From: Streptomyces naganishii JCM 4654
Lineage (GTDB): Bacteria; Actinomycetota; Actinomycetes; Streptomycetales; Streptomycetaceae
Direction: 5' to 3'
Length of the DNA stretch: 64,000 nt
Assembly: GCF_014650575.1 (NCBI RefSeq)
Contig: NZ_BMVF01000011.1
Location: 124,001 to 188,000 of the forward strand
Below, one piece after another: positions 42,443 to 51,273 of this stretch. The notes beneath the pieces were generated by a model. That model was not told where the DNA came from, made no database searches, and saw nothing but the letters and a program-made list of their open reading frames with translations. The position numbers were made by a program, and so were the translations under genes. Each line of letters opens with the position of its first letter. Position 1 is the stretch's first letter.

Positions 42443-42482
42443 AGAGGGGCCGGGACCGTGTCTCCTCGGTCCCGGCCCCTCT
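42443..42482 (-). terminator. Strong hairpin terminator after the pentose-phosphate operon
   Basis: AGAGGGGCCGGGACCG (42443-42458) and CGGTCCCGGCCCCTCT (42467-42482) form a perfect 16-bp stem with an 8-base loop. It lies just after the gnd stop. Confidence 0.88.
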
Positions 42483-42496
42483 GCGCGGCCCGCGTG

Positions 42497-43390
42497 TCAG
42501 CCCTGCTTCGCCGACTCCACGGCGTGCCCGCCGAACTGGTTGCGCAGCGCGGCGACCATCTTCATCTGCGGGGAGTCCTCCTGGCGGGAGGCGAACCGGG
42601 CGAAGAGCGAGGCGGTGATCGCCGGCAGCGGGACGGCGTTGTCGATGGCCGCCTCCACGGTCCAGCGGCCCTCTCCGGAGTCCTCCGCGTAGCCGCGCAG
42701 CTTCTCGAGGTGCTCGTCGTCGTCGAGCGCGTCGACGGCGAGGTCCAGCAGCCAGGAGCGGATCACGGTGCCCTCCTGCCAGGAGCGGAAGACCTCGCGG
42801 ACGTTGTCCACGGAGTCGACCTTCTCCAGCAGCTCCCAGCCCTCGGCGTAGGCCTGCATCATCGCGTACTCGATGCCGTTGTGGACCATCTTCGCGAAGT
42901 GGCCCGCGCCCACCCGGCCGGCGTGGACGTAGCCGTAGGGGCCCTCGGGCTTGAGCGCGTCGAAGACCGGCTTCAGCCGGTCGACGCACTCCTTCTCGCC
43001 GCCGACCATGAGCGCGTAGCCGTTCTTCAGGCCCCACACACCGCCGGAGACGCCCGCGTCGACGAAGCCGATGCCCCGCGCGCCCAGCTGCTTGGCGTGC
43101 TTCTCGTCGTCCGTCCAGCGGGAGTTGCCGCCGTCGACGACGGTGTCGCCGGGCTTCAGGAGCGTCGCCAGCTGCTCGACGACACCGTGGGTGGCGGCGC
43201 CGGCCGGGACCATCACCCAGACCGTGCGCGGGGCTTCGAGCCGGTCGACGAGGTCGACCAGGCTCGCCACGTCGGAGACGTCGGGGTTGCGGTCGTAACC
43301 GACCACGGTGTGACCGGCGTTGCGGAGCCGTTCCCGCATGTTGCCGCCCATCTTGCCGAGGCCGACGAGACCGAGCTGCATTCCTGCCAT
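42497..43390 (-). CDS. gnd: 6-phosphogluconate dehydrogenase (decarboxylating), short type
   Basis: The 297-residue protein belongs to the short, tetrameric GntZ/YqeC-like 6-phosphogluconate dehydrogenases and lacks the C-terminal dimerisation half of the 470-residue form. The N-terminal NAD(P) motif is GLVGLGKMGGNMRERL. VDGGNSRWTDD and GVSGGVWGLKNGYALMVGG form the substrate site, and VGAGHFAKMVHNGIEYAMMQ carries the catalytic Lys and Asn. It converts 6-phosphogluconate to ribulose 5-phosphate and CO2. It is the last gene of the operon, six bases after pgi. Confidence 0.93.
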   Translation of the reverse strand: MAGMQLGLVGLGKMGGNMRERLRNAGHTVVGYDRNPDVSDVASLVDLVDRLEAPRTVWVMVPAGAATHGVVEQLATLLKPGDTVVDGGNSRWTDDEKHAKQLGARGIGFVDAGVSGGVWGLKNGYALMVGGEKECVDRLKPVFDALKPEGPYGYVHAGRVGAGHFAKMVHNGIEYAMMQAYAEGWELLEKVDSVDNVREVFRSWQEGTVIRSWLLDLAVDALDDDEHLEKLRGYAEDSGEGRWTVEAAIDNAVPLPAITASLFARFASRQEDSPQMKMVAALRNQFGGHAVESAKQG

Positions 43391-43396
43391 GTCAGT

Positions 43397-45037
43397 TCAC
43401 TTCCTGAGTGTGCGGTACGCGGCCACGAGGGCGGCGGTGGACGGATCGAGGCCGGGCACGTCCGCGCCCTCGGTCAGGGCGGGCTCGACGCGCTTGGCGA
43501 GCACCTTGCCGAGCTCGACGCCCCACTGGTCGAAGGAGTCGATGTTCCAGATCGCGCCCTGCACGAACACCTTGTGTTCGTAGAGGGCGATCAGCTGGCC
43601 GAGCACCGACGGGGTCAGCTCGGTGGCCAGGATGGTCGTGGTCGGATGGTTGCCGTGGAAGGTGCGGTGCGGCACCTGCTCCTCGGGTACCCCCTCGGCG
43701 CGGACCTCGTCGGCCGTCTTGCCGAACGCCAGCGCCTGGCCCTGCGCGAACAGGTTCGCCATCAACAGGTCGTGCTGCGCCTTGAGTTCGCCGCTCAGCT
43801 CGGCCACCGGGTTGGCGAAGCCGATCAGGTCGGCCGGGATCAGCTTCGTGCCCTGGTGGAGCAGCTGGTAATACGCGTGCTGGCCGTTGGTGCCGGGCGT
43901 GCCCCACACCACGGGCCCGGTCTGCCACTCCACGGGCTCGCCGTCGCGCTGCACCGACTTGCCGTTGGACTCCATGTCCAGCTGCTGCAAGTACGCGGTG
44001 AACTTGGACAGGTAGTGCGAGTACGGCAGTACGGCGTGCGTCTGGGCGTCGAAGAAGTTGCCGTACCAGACGCCCAGCAGGCCCAGCAGCAGCGGGGCGT
44101 TGGCCTCGGCGGGCGCGTTGCGGAAGTGGTCGTCGACGATGCGGAACCCGTCGAGCATCTCGCGGAAGCGGTCCGGGCCGATGGCGATCATCAGCGACAG
44201 CCCGATCGCGGAGTCGTACGAGTAGCGCCCGCCGACCCAGTCCCAGAACTCGAACATGTTGGCGGTGTCGATGCCGAACGCGGCGACCTTCTCCGCGTTG
44301 GTCGACAGCGCCACGAAGTGCCGGGCGACGGCCTTGTCGTCGCCGCCGAGCCCGGCCACCAGCCAGTCACGCGCGGAGGTCGCGTTGGTGATCGTCTCGA
44401 TCGTGGTGAACGTCTTGGACGCGACGATGAACAGCGTCTCGGCCGGGTCCAGGTCGCGGGTCGCCTCGTGCAGGTCGGCCCCGTCGACGTTGGAGACGAA
44501 CCGCACCGTCAGCTCGCGGTCGGTGTACGCGCGCAGCGCCTCGTACGCCATCGCCGGCCCGAGGTCGGAGCCGCCGATGCCGATGTTGACGACGTTGCGG
44601 ATGCGCCGGCCGGTGTGCCCGGTCCACTCCCCCGAGCGGACGCGGTCCGCGAAGCCGGCCATGCGGTCGAGGACTTCGTGCACCTTGGGCACCACGTTCT
44701 CGCCGTCGACCTCGATCACCGCGTCCCGCGGAGCGCGCAGCGCGGTGTGCAGCACCGCCCGGTTCTCGGTGACGTTGATCCGCTCCCCGCGGAACATGGC
44801 GTCCCGCAGCCCGGACACGTCGGTGGCGGTGGCCAGTTCCTGGAGCAGGGCCAGGGTCTCGTCGGTGATCAGGTGCTTGGAGTAGTCGATGCGCAGGTCG
44901 CCGACGCGCACCGTGTAGCGCTCGGCGCGGGAGGGGTCTTCGGCGAACAGTTCCCGCAGGTGCTGCTGGAACTGCGCGCGGTGGTCCTCCAGGGCGGTCC
45001 ACTCGGGACGCCGGGTCAGCTGAGGGGTGTCGGACAT
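43397..45037 (-). CDS. pgi: Glucose-6-phosphate isomerase
   Basis: The 546-residue protein has both PGI signatures: VNIGIGGSDLGPAMAYEAL for the substrate phosphate site, and the QLDMESNGKSVQRDG to WGTPGTNGQHAYYQLLHQGT region with the catalytic Glu. It interconverts glucose 6-phosphate and fructose 6-phosphate. In this operon it can recycle the fructose 6-phosphate made by transketolase and transaldolase into Zwf substrate, allowing a cyclic NADPH-generating pathway. One base separates it from opcA, and six from gnd. Confidence 0.95.
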   Translation of the reverse strand: MSDTPQLTRRPEWTALEDHRAQFQQHLRELFAEDPSRAERYTVRVGDLRIDYSKHLITDETLALLQELATATDVSGLRDAMFRGERINVTENRAVLHTALRAPRDAVIEVDGENVVPKVHEVLDRMAGFADRVRSGEWTGHTGRRIRNVVNIGIGGSDLGPAMAYEALRAYTDRELTVRFVSNVDGADLHEATRDLDPAETLFIVASKTFTTIETITNATSARDWLVAGLGGDDKAVARHFVALSTNAEKVAAFGIDTANMFEFWDWVGGRYSYDSAIGLSLMIAIGPDRFREMLDGFRIVDDHFRNAPAEANAPLLLGLLGVWYGNFFDAQTHAVLPYSHYLSKFTAYLQQLDMESNGKSVQRDGEPVEWQTGPVVWGTPGTNGQHAYYQLLHQGTKLIPADLIGFANPVAELSGELKAQHDLLMANLFAQGQALAFGKTADEVRAEGVPEEQVPHRTFHGNHPTTTILATELTPSVLGQLIALYEHKVFVQGAIWNIDSFDQWGVELGKVLAKRVEPALTEGADVPGLDPSTAALVAAYRTLRK

Positions 45038-45038
45038 G

Positions 45039-45965
45039 TCAGACGGTCTCCTTGATGCCCTCGCCCCGCAGGGCGACGGCGTACATCTCGTCGGCGTCGA
45101 GTCGGCGCAGCTCCTCGGCGATGAGTTCCGACAGGGGACGGACCTTCAGGGCGAGGGTGCGCGGGGGCTGGCCCGGCAGGGTCAGCGTGGCGAGCGGTCC
45201 CTCGGGCCGGTCGATGACGATCTCGCCGCCCGCGGTGCCGAGCCGTACGGCGGTCACGACCGGGCCGCCGCTGACCACCCGGTCGGCCTTCACGTCGAGC
45301 CGGGCCTCCAGCCAGCGGGCCAGCAGCTCCGCGCTCGGGTTCTGCGCCTCCGCCTCCACGGCCGCCGACGTCACCTGCACCCGGGCCTGGTCCAGGGCGG
45401 CGGCCAGCATCGAGCGCCAGGGGGTCAGCCGGGTCCAGGCGAGGTCGGTGTCGCCGGGGGAGTAGTGCCGTACGCGGGTCTGGAGCACCTCCAGCGGGTG
45501 CTCGACCGCGTACAGGTCGGTGATCCTGCGCTGGGCCAGCGCGCCCAGCGGGTCCTCGGCGGGGTTGTCGGGCGCGTCCACCGGCCACCAGACGACCACC
45601 GGGGCGTCGGGCAGCAGCAGCGGCAGCACCACCGAGTCGGCGTGGTCGGACACCTCGCCGTAGGTGCGCAGCACCACCGTCTCGCCGGTGCCGGCCTCCG
45701 AACCGACCCGCACCTCGGCGTCCAGGCGGGAGTGGGTGCGGTCGCGCAGGGTCCGGGCGTGGCGCTTGATCACCACCAGGGTGCGCGAGGGGTGCTCGCG
45801 CGAGGCGTCCTCGGCCGCCTTGATCGAGTCGTAGGCGTTCTCCTCGTCCGTGACGATCACCATCGTCAGGACCATGCCCACGGCCGGCGTGCCGATGGCG
45901 CGGCGGCCCTGCACCAGCGCCTTGTTGATCTTGCTTGCCGTGGTGTCGGTCAGGTCGATCTTCAT
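45039..45965 (-). CDS. opcA: OpcA, glucose-6-phosphate dehydrogenase assembly protein
   Basis: The 308-residue protein starts at ATG 45965, overlapping the zwf stop by four bases. Conserved OpcA features include KIDLTDTTASKINKALVQGR at the N-terminus, the stretch VVLPLLLPDAPVVVWWPVDA and SPGDTDLAWTRLTPWRSMLA in the middle. In cyanobacteria and actinobacteria, OpcA supports activity and redox control of G6PDH. The gene order zwf-opcA and the coupling agree with that role. The in-frame GTG at 46025 lacks support. Confidence 0.94.
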   Translation of the reverse strand: MKIDLTDTTASKINKALVQGRRAIGTPAVGMVLTMVIVTDEENAYDSIKAAEDASREHPSRTLVVIKRHARTLRDRTHSRLDAEVRVGSEAGTGETVVLRTYGEVSDHADSVVLPLLLPDAPVVVWWPVDAPDNPAEDPLGALAQRRITDLYAVEHPLEVLQTRVRHYSPGDTDLAWTRLTPWRSMLAAALDQARVQVTSAAVEAEAQNPSAELLARWLEARLDVKADRVVSGGPVVTAVRLGTAGGEIVIDRPEGPLATLTLPGQPPRTLALKVRPLSELIAEELRRLDADEMYAVALRGEGIKETV

Positions 45966-47857
45966 GGCCTGCGCCAGCTCCGTCCGTCTCGTGCGAGCAT
46001 CTCGTCGGCTTCCCGCGGACCCCATGTCCCCGCCCGGTACTGCGCGGGCGTGCCGTGCTCGTGCCAGTAGGCCTCGATGGGGTCGAGGATCTTCCAGGAC
46101 TCTTCCACTTCCTGGTGACGGGGGAACAGGTTCGCGTCACCGAGCAGCACGTCCAGGATCAGGCGTTCGTACGCCTCCGGGCTGGACTCGGTGAAGGACT
46201 CGCCGTAGGCGAAGTCCATCGACACGTCCCGGATCTCCATCGAGGTGCCCGGCACCTTGGAGCCGAACCTGACCGTCATGCCCTCGTCGGGCTGGACGCG
46301 GATCACGATCGCGTTCTGGCCCAGCTCCTCGGTGGCCGTGGTGTCGAAGGGGGAGTGCGGGGCCCGCTGGAAGACCACCGCGACCTCGGTCACCCGGCGG
46401 CCCAGGCGCTTGCCGGTGCGCAGGTAGAACGGGATGCCCGCCCAGCGGCGGTTGTCGATCTCCAGCTTCACGGCCGCGTAGGTGTCGGTCTTCGAGTGGG
46501 GGTCGATGCCCTCCTCCTGGAGGTAGCCGACCACCTTCTCGCCGCCCTGCCAGCCCTCGGCGTACTGGCCGCGGACGGTGTGGGCGCCGAGGTCCTCCGG
46601 CAGCCGCACCGACTTGAGCACCTTCAGCTTCTCGGTGAGCAGCGCCTCGGCGTCGAAGGCGATGGGTTCCTCCATCGCGGTGAGCGCCATCAGCTGGAGC
46701 AGGTGGTTCTGGATGACGTCGCGGGCGGCCCCGATGCCGTCGTAGTAGCCCGCCCGGCCGCCGATGCCGATGTCCTCTGCCATGGTGATCTGCACGTGGT
46801 CGACGTACGAGCGGTTCCAGATCGGCTCGTACATCTGGTTGGCGAAGCGCAGCGCCAGGATGTTCTGGACGGTCTCCTTGCCCAGGTAGTGGTCGATGCG
46901 GAAGACCTGCTCGGGGTCGAACACCTCGTGCACGATCCGGTTCAGCTCGCGGGCGCTGGCCAGGTCGTGGCCGAAGGGCTTCTCGATGACCGCGCGCCGC
47001 CAGGCGCCCTTCGGGCCCTCGGCCAGGCCGTGCTTCTTCAGCTGCTGCACGACCTTGGGGAAGAACTTCGGCGGTACGGAGAGGTAGAAGGCGAAGTTGC
47101 CGCCCGTGCCCCGGGAGGCGTCCAGCTCGTCGACGGCGTCGCGCAGCTGCTTGAACGCCGTGTCGTCGTCGAAGTCGCCGGGGATGAAGCGCATGCCCTC
47201 GGCGAGCTGCTGCCAGACCTCCTCGCGGAACGGGGTCCGCGCGTGTTCCTTGACCGCGTCGTGCACGACCTCGGCGAAGTCCTGGTCCTCCCAGTCGCGC
47301 CGGGCGAACCCGACCAGCGAGAAGCCCGGCGGGAGCAGGCCGCGGTTGGCCAGGTCGTACACGGCCGGCATGAGCTTCTTGCGCGACAGGTCGCCGGTGA
47401 CGCCGAAGATCACCAACCCGGACGGCCCGGCGATCCGCGGCAACCGCCGGTCCCGGCCGTCCCGCAACGGGTTCGCCCACCCCGCGGCAGGCACGACAGG
47501 CACCCGCCCACGGCCCCCGGGTGCCTTCTTCCTGGCCGGGGCCTTGCCGGCCTCCGGCGCCGAGCCGCCGGGGGCCTTCGGCGCGGTGCCCGCGTCGTGC
47601 GGTGCCGAAGCCCCGGTCCGCGGCACGGCGCCGCCGGTCTTCCGCGACGCGGCCGACCCGGCCGCCGCCCGGCGCCGACCGCCTGCGCTGGGTGCGGAGC
47701 CCTCGGTCCCACCGGCTGTCCCGGAGGCGCCGGAGGCGCCGGCTGTCCCGGTGGGCCGGGTGGATGCGGCGGGGGGCCTGGTGGCCTCGGCGGGGCCCGG
47801 GGTTCGTGGTCCGGCCGGCGCGGCGGAGCCGGCCGCCTTGGCGGGGGTTTTGGTCAT
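45962..47857 (-). CDS. zwf: Glucose-6-phosphate 1-dehydrogenase with N-terminal extension
   Basis: The catalytic core starts at about residue 129 (NPLRDG) and spans some 503 residues, the usual G6PDH length. VIFGVTGDLSRKKLMPAVYD binds NADP+, and RIDHYLGKETVQNI holds the catalytic His. The first 128 residues are Ala/Gly/Pro/Thr/Arg-rich without a fold. The start at ATG 47857 overlaps the tal stop (ATGA), which supports the long form. GTG 47503 would give a normal-length enzyme. It catalyses the first NADPH-producing step of the pentose phosphate pathway. Confidence 0.93.
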   Translation of the reverse strand: MTKTPAKAAGSAAPAGPRTPGPAEATRPPAASTRPTGTAGASGASGTAGGTEGSAPSAGGRRRAAAGSAASRKTGGAVPRTGASAPHDAGTAPKAPGGSAPEAGKAPARKKAPGGRGRVPVVPAAGWANPLRDGRDRRLPRIAGPSGLVIFGVTGDLSRKKLMPAVYDLANRGLLPPGFSLVGFARRDWEDQDFAEVVHDAVKEHARTPFREEVWQQLAEGMRFIPGDFDDDTAFKQLRDAVDELDASRGTGGNFAFYLSVPPKFFPKVVQQLKKHGLAEGPKGAWRRAVIEKPFGHDLASARELNRIVHEVFDPEQVFRIDHYLGKETVQNILALRFANQMYEPIWNRSYVDHVQITMAEDIGIGGRAGYYDGIGAARDVIQNHLLQLMALTAMEEPIAFDAEALLTEKLKVLKSVRLPEDLGAHTVRGQYAEGWQGGEKVVGYLQEEGIDPHSKTDTYAAVKLEIDNRRWAGIPFYLRTGKRLGRRVTEVAVVFQRAPHSPFDTTATEELGQNAIVIRVQPDEGMTVRFGSKVPGTSMEIRDVSMDFAYGESFTESSPEAYERLILDVLLGDANLFPRHQEVEESWKILDPIEAYWHEHGTPAQYRAGTWGPREADEMLARDGRSWRRP

Positions 47858-49023
47858 TCCGCGTCAACTCCCTTGTCGTTCAAGGACTTCGTGACCGCGT
47901 TCAGCAGGTCCTGCCAGGCCGTCTCGAACTTGGCGACGCCCTCGTCCTCGAGCTGCCGTACGACCTCGTCGTAGGAGATCCCCAGCCGCTCGACTGCCGT
48001 GAGGTCCGCGCGGGCCTGCTCGTAGCCGCCGGTCACCGTGTCGCCGGTGACGGCGCCGTGGTCGGCGGTGGCCCGCAGCGTGGCCTCCGGCATGGTGTTC
48101 ACCGTGCCCGGCGCGACCAGCTCGTCCACATACAGGGTGTCCTTGTACGCCGGATCCTTCACCCCGGTCGACGCCCACAGCGGCCGCTGCGGGTTGGCTC
48201 CGGCGTCCGCCAGGGGCGCGAAGCGCTCACCGGGGCGCGTGGAGGCGTCGACGGCGCCGAACACCTCCTCGTACGCCGCGTAGGCCAGCCGCGCGTTCGC
48301 CAGCGCCGCCCGCCCCTTGAGGGCCAGGGCCTCCGTGGTGCCCAGCAGGGTCAGCCGCTTGTCGATCTCGCTGTCGACGCGGGAGACGAAGAAGGACGCC
48401 ACCGAGTGGATCGCCGACAGGTCCAGGCCCGCGGCCCGCGCCTTCTCCAGGCCGGCGAGGTAGGCGTCGGTCACCTCGCGGTAGCGCTCAAGGGAGAAGA
48501 TCAGCGTCACATTGACACTGATACCCGCTCCGACCGCCTCCGTGATCGCCGGCAGACCCGCCCGGGTCGCCGGAATCTTGATCATCACGTTGGGCCGGTC
48601 CACCAGCCACGCCAGCTGCCGCGCCTCGGCGGCGGTGGCCCGCGTGTCGTGGGCGAGCCGCGGGTCGACCTCGATGGAGACCCACCCGTCCCGGCCGCCC
48701 GTCGCCTCGTGCACCGGCCGCAGTACGTCGGCGGCGGCGCGCACGTCCGCGGTGGTCATCATGCGCACGGCCTCGTCGACCGTGACCCCGCGCACCGCCA
48801 GACCGGCGAGCTGCTCCTCGTAGCCCTCCCCGGACCCGATGGCCGCCTGGAAGATCGACGGGTTGGTGGTCACCCCCACGACGTGCTGGTTCTCGACGAG
48901 CCCGGCCAGGTTGCCCGACTCGATCCGCCGCCGCGACAGGTCGTCCAGCCAGATCGACACGCCCAGGCCGGACAGGCGCTCGAGCGCCGAGGTGGTCGCG
49001 GTTGCTTCGGTCACAGCGATCAT
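47854..49023 (-). CDS. tal: Transaldolase
   Basis: The 389-residue protein starts at ATG 49023 after AAGGAAG. It matches actinobacterial transaldolase: GVSIWLDDLSRRRIESGNLA and VGVTTNPSIFQAAIGSG at the N-terminus, and the Schiff-base Lys in NVMIKIPATRAGLPAI. It transfers dihydroxyacetone units between sugar phosphates. It lies 19 bases after tkt and overlaps zwf by four bases. Confidence 0.94.
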   Translation of the reverse strand: MIAVTEATATTSALERLSGLGVSIWLDDLSRRRIESGNLAGLVENQHVVGVTTNPSIFQAAIGSGEGYEEQLAGLAVRGVTVDEAVRMMTTADVRAAADVLRPVHEATGGRDGWVSIEVDPRLAHDTRATAAEARQLAWLVDRPNVMIKIPATRAGLPAITEAVGAGISVNVTLIFSLERYREVTDAYLAGLEKARAAGLDLSAIHSVASFFVSRVDSEIDKRLTLLGTTEALALKGRAALANARLAYAAYEEVFGAVDASTRPGERFAPLADAGANPQRPLWASTGVKDPAYKDTLYVDELVAPGTVNTMPEATLRATADHGAVTGDTVTGGYEQARADLTAVERLGISYDEVVRQLEDEGVAKFETAWQDLLNAVTKSLNDKGVDAE

Positions 49024-49042
49024 CTTCCTTGTCGCGTTCGGA

Positions 49043-51118
49043 TCATGCGCGCGCGGCGGCCAGCGATGCGCGGGCCGCGTCGGCGACGTTCTCGGGGGTG
49101 AAGCCGTACTCGGCGAAGAGGGTCGCGGCGTCGGCGGAGGCGCCGAAGTGCTCGAGCGAGACGACGCGCCCGGCGTCACCGACGTAGCGGTACCACGTCA
49201 GGCCGATGCCGGCCTCGACGGCGACCCGCGCCCGCACGGACGGCGGCAGCACGCGCTCGCGGTACTCGCGGGGCTGCTCCTCGAACCACTCCACCGACGG
49301 CATCGACACCACACGGGTCCCGGTCCCCTCGGCCTCCAGCAGCTCCCGCGCGGCCACGGCGAGCCGCACCTCGGAACCGGTGGCGATCAGCACCACGTCC
49401 GGCGCCGGGGTGGACGACTCCGCGAGGACGTAGCCGCCCCTGGCCGCGTCCGGGTTCGGCGCGTACGTCGGCACGCCCTGGCGGGTGAGGGCGAGGCCGT
49501 GCGGAGCCGGGCGGCCGGAGTGCCGGCGCAGGATCTCCGCCCAGGCGATCGCGGTCTCGTTGGCGTCGGCGGGCCGGACGACGTTCAGCCCGGGGATGGC
49601 GCGCAACGAGGCCAGGTGCTCCACCGGCTGGTGGGTGGGGCCGTCCTCGCCGAGGCCGATGGAGTCGTGCGTCCACACGTACGTCACCGGCAGCTGCATC
49701 AGCGCCGACATGCGCACCGCGTTGCGCATGTAGTCGGAGAACACCAGGAACGTGCCGCCGTAGATCCGGGTGTTGCCGTGCAGGGCGATGCCGTTCATCT
49801 CCGCGGCCATGGAGAACTCGCGGATGCCGAAGTGGACCGTACGGCCGTACGGGTCGGCCCCGGGCAGCGGGTTGCCCTCCGGCAGGAACGACGACGTCTT
49901 GTCGATGGTCGTGTTGTTCGAGCCGGCGAGGTCGGCGGAGCCGCCCCACAGCTCGGGCAGGACCGCGCCGAGCGACTGGAGCACCTTGCCGGAGGCGGCG
50001 CGGGTGGCGACCGCCTTGCCCTCCTCGAACACCGGCAGGGCGTCCTCCCAGCCCTCGGGCAGCTTCCCGGCCACGACCCGGTCGAACAGCTCGGCCCGCT
50101 CGACCTGGCCCGCGCGCCAGTCCTGGAGCCGCTTGTCCCAGGCGGCGTGCGCCTCGGCGCCCCGGTCCAGGGCGCGCCGGGTGTGGGCGAGGACGTCCTC
50201 GTCCACCTGGAAGGAGCGCTCGGGGTCGAAGCCGAGGACGCGCTTGGTGGCGGCCACCTCGTCCTCGCCGAGCGCCGAGCCGTGCGCGGCCTCGGTGTTC
50301 CGCGCGTGCGGCGCCGGCCAGGCGATGATCGTGCGCATGGCGATGATGGAGGGGCGGCCCGTCTCGGCCCTGGCGGCGGTCAGCGCCGCGTACAGGGCGT
50401 GTACGTCGATGTCGCCGTTCTCGGCGGGCTCGACGCGCTGGGTGTGCCAGCCGTAGGCCGCGTAGCGCGCCAGCACGTCCTCGGAGAAGGCGGTGGCGGT
50501 GTCGCCCTCGATGGAGATGTGGTTGTCGTCGTAGAGGAAGACCAGGTTGCCGAGCTTCTGGTGCCCGGCGAGCGAGGAGGCCTCGGCGGAGACGCCCTCC
50601 TCGAGGTCGCCGTCGGAGACGATCGCCCAGACGGTGTGGTCGAAGGGGGAGGCGCCCTCGGGGGCGTGCAGGTCGAACAGGCCGCGCTCGTAGCGGGCCG
50701 CCATCGCCATGCCCACGGCCATCGCGGCGCCCTGGCCGAGCGGCCCGGTGGTGGTCTCCACGCCCGCGGTGTGCCCGTACTCCGGGTGGCCCGGGGTCTT
50801 CGAGCCGTGGGTGCGGAAGGCCTTCAGGTCGTCCAGCTCCAGCTCGTACCCGGCCAGGTACAGCTGGGTGTAGAGGGTCAGCGACGTGTGGCCGGGGGAG
50901 AGGACGAAGCGGTCACGGCCGGTCCACTCGGGGTCGGCGGGGTCGTGACGCATCACCTTCTGAAAGATCGTGTACGCGGCGGGAGCCAGGCTCATCGCCG
51001 TGCCCGGATGGCCGTTGCCCACCTTCTGCACGGCGTCGGCCGCCAGAACCCGGGCGGTGTCCACGGCCCGCCGGTCGAGGTCGGTCCACTCCAAGCGGTC
51101 AGTTGTCTGCTCGCTCAT
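49043..51118 (-). CDS. tkt: Transketolase
   Basis: The 691-residue protein has the transketolase TPP-binding motif IVSDGDLEEGVSAEASSLAG and the NGHPGTAMSLAPAAY start. The central domain contains GIREFSMAAEMNGIALHGN (catalytic Glu) and THDSIGLGEDGPTHQPVEHL. It moves two-carbon units between sugar phosphates and is the first gene of the tkt-tal-zwf-opcA-pgi-gnd operon. ATG 51118 is chosen over the in-frame TTG 51124. Divergent transcription from the AraC gene leaves 155 bases with a palindrome. Confidence 0.95.
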   Translation of the reverse strand: MSEQTTDRLEWTDLDRRAVDTARVLAADAVQKVGNGHPGTAMSLAPAAYTIFQKVMRHDPADPEWTGRDRFVLSPGHTSLTLYTQLYLAGYELELDDLKAFRTHGSKTPGHPEYGHTAGVETTTGPLGQGAAMAVGMAMAARYERGLFDLHAPEGASPFDHTVWAIVSDGDLEEGVSAEASSLAGHQKLGNLVFLYDDNHISIEGDTATAFSEDVLARYAAYGWHTQRVEPAENGDIDVHALYAALTAARAETGRPSIIAMRTIIAWPAPHARNTEAAHGSALGEDEVAATKRVLGFDPERSFQVDEDVLAHTRRALDRGAEAHAAWDKRLQDWRAGQVERAELFDRVVAGKLPEGWEDALPVFEEGKAVATRAASGKVLQSLGAVLPELWGGSADLAGSNNTTIDKTSSFLPEGNPLPGADPYGRTVHFGIREFSMAAEMNGIALHGNTRIYGGTFLVFSDYMRNAVRMSALMQLPVTYVWTHDSIGLGEDGPTHQPVEHLASLRAIPGLNVVRPADANETAIAWAEILRRHSGRPAPHGLALTRQGVPTYAPNPDAARGGYVLAESSTPAPDVVLIATGSEVRLAVAARELLEAEGTGTRVVSMPSVEWFEEQPREYRERVLPPSVRARVAVEAGIGLTWYRYVGDAGRVVSLEHFGASADAATLFAEYGFTPENVADAARASLAAARA

Positions 51119-51171
51119 CTTCAAGAAGTCCTCGGTGGAAGCGGGATGTGAGGCCGGACGCGTTCGAACTT

Positions 51172-51186
51172 AAAAGTCTGACTTTT
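51172..51186. promoter_or_regulatory. AT-rich palindrome in the tkt-araC divergent promoter region
   Basis: AAAAGTC-T-GACTTTT is a perfect 7-bp inverted repeat around one base, 54 bases upstream of the tkt ATG and 88 bases before the AraC-type gene. Its low GC stands out in this genome. It is a candidate operator or part of the operon promoter. Confidence 0.55.
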
Positions 51187-51273
51187 TCGCCGGAAGGTCT
51201 CCGTGTGTCAGCCTGTGGTGAAACTGGGACACCCGGGTACCCCCGGACGTGATCGAGGCGGCACGAGAAGGAC

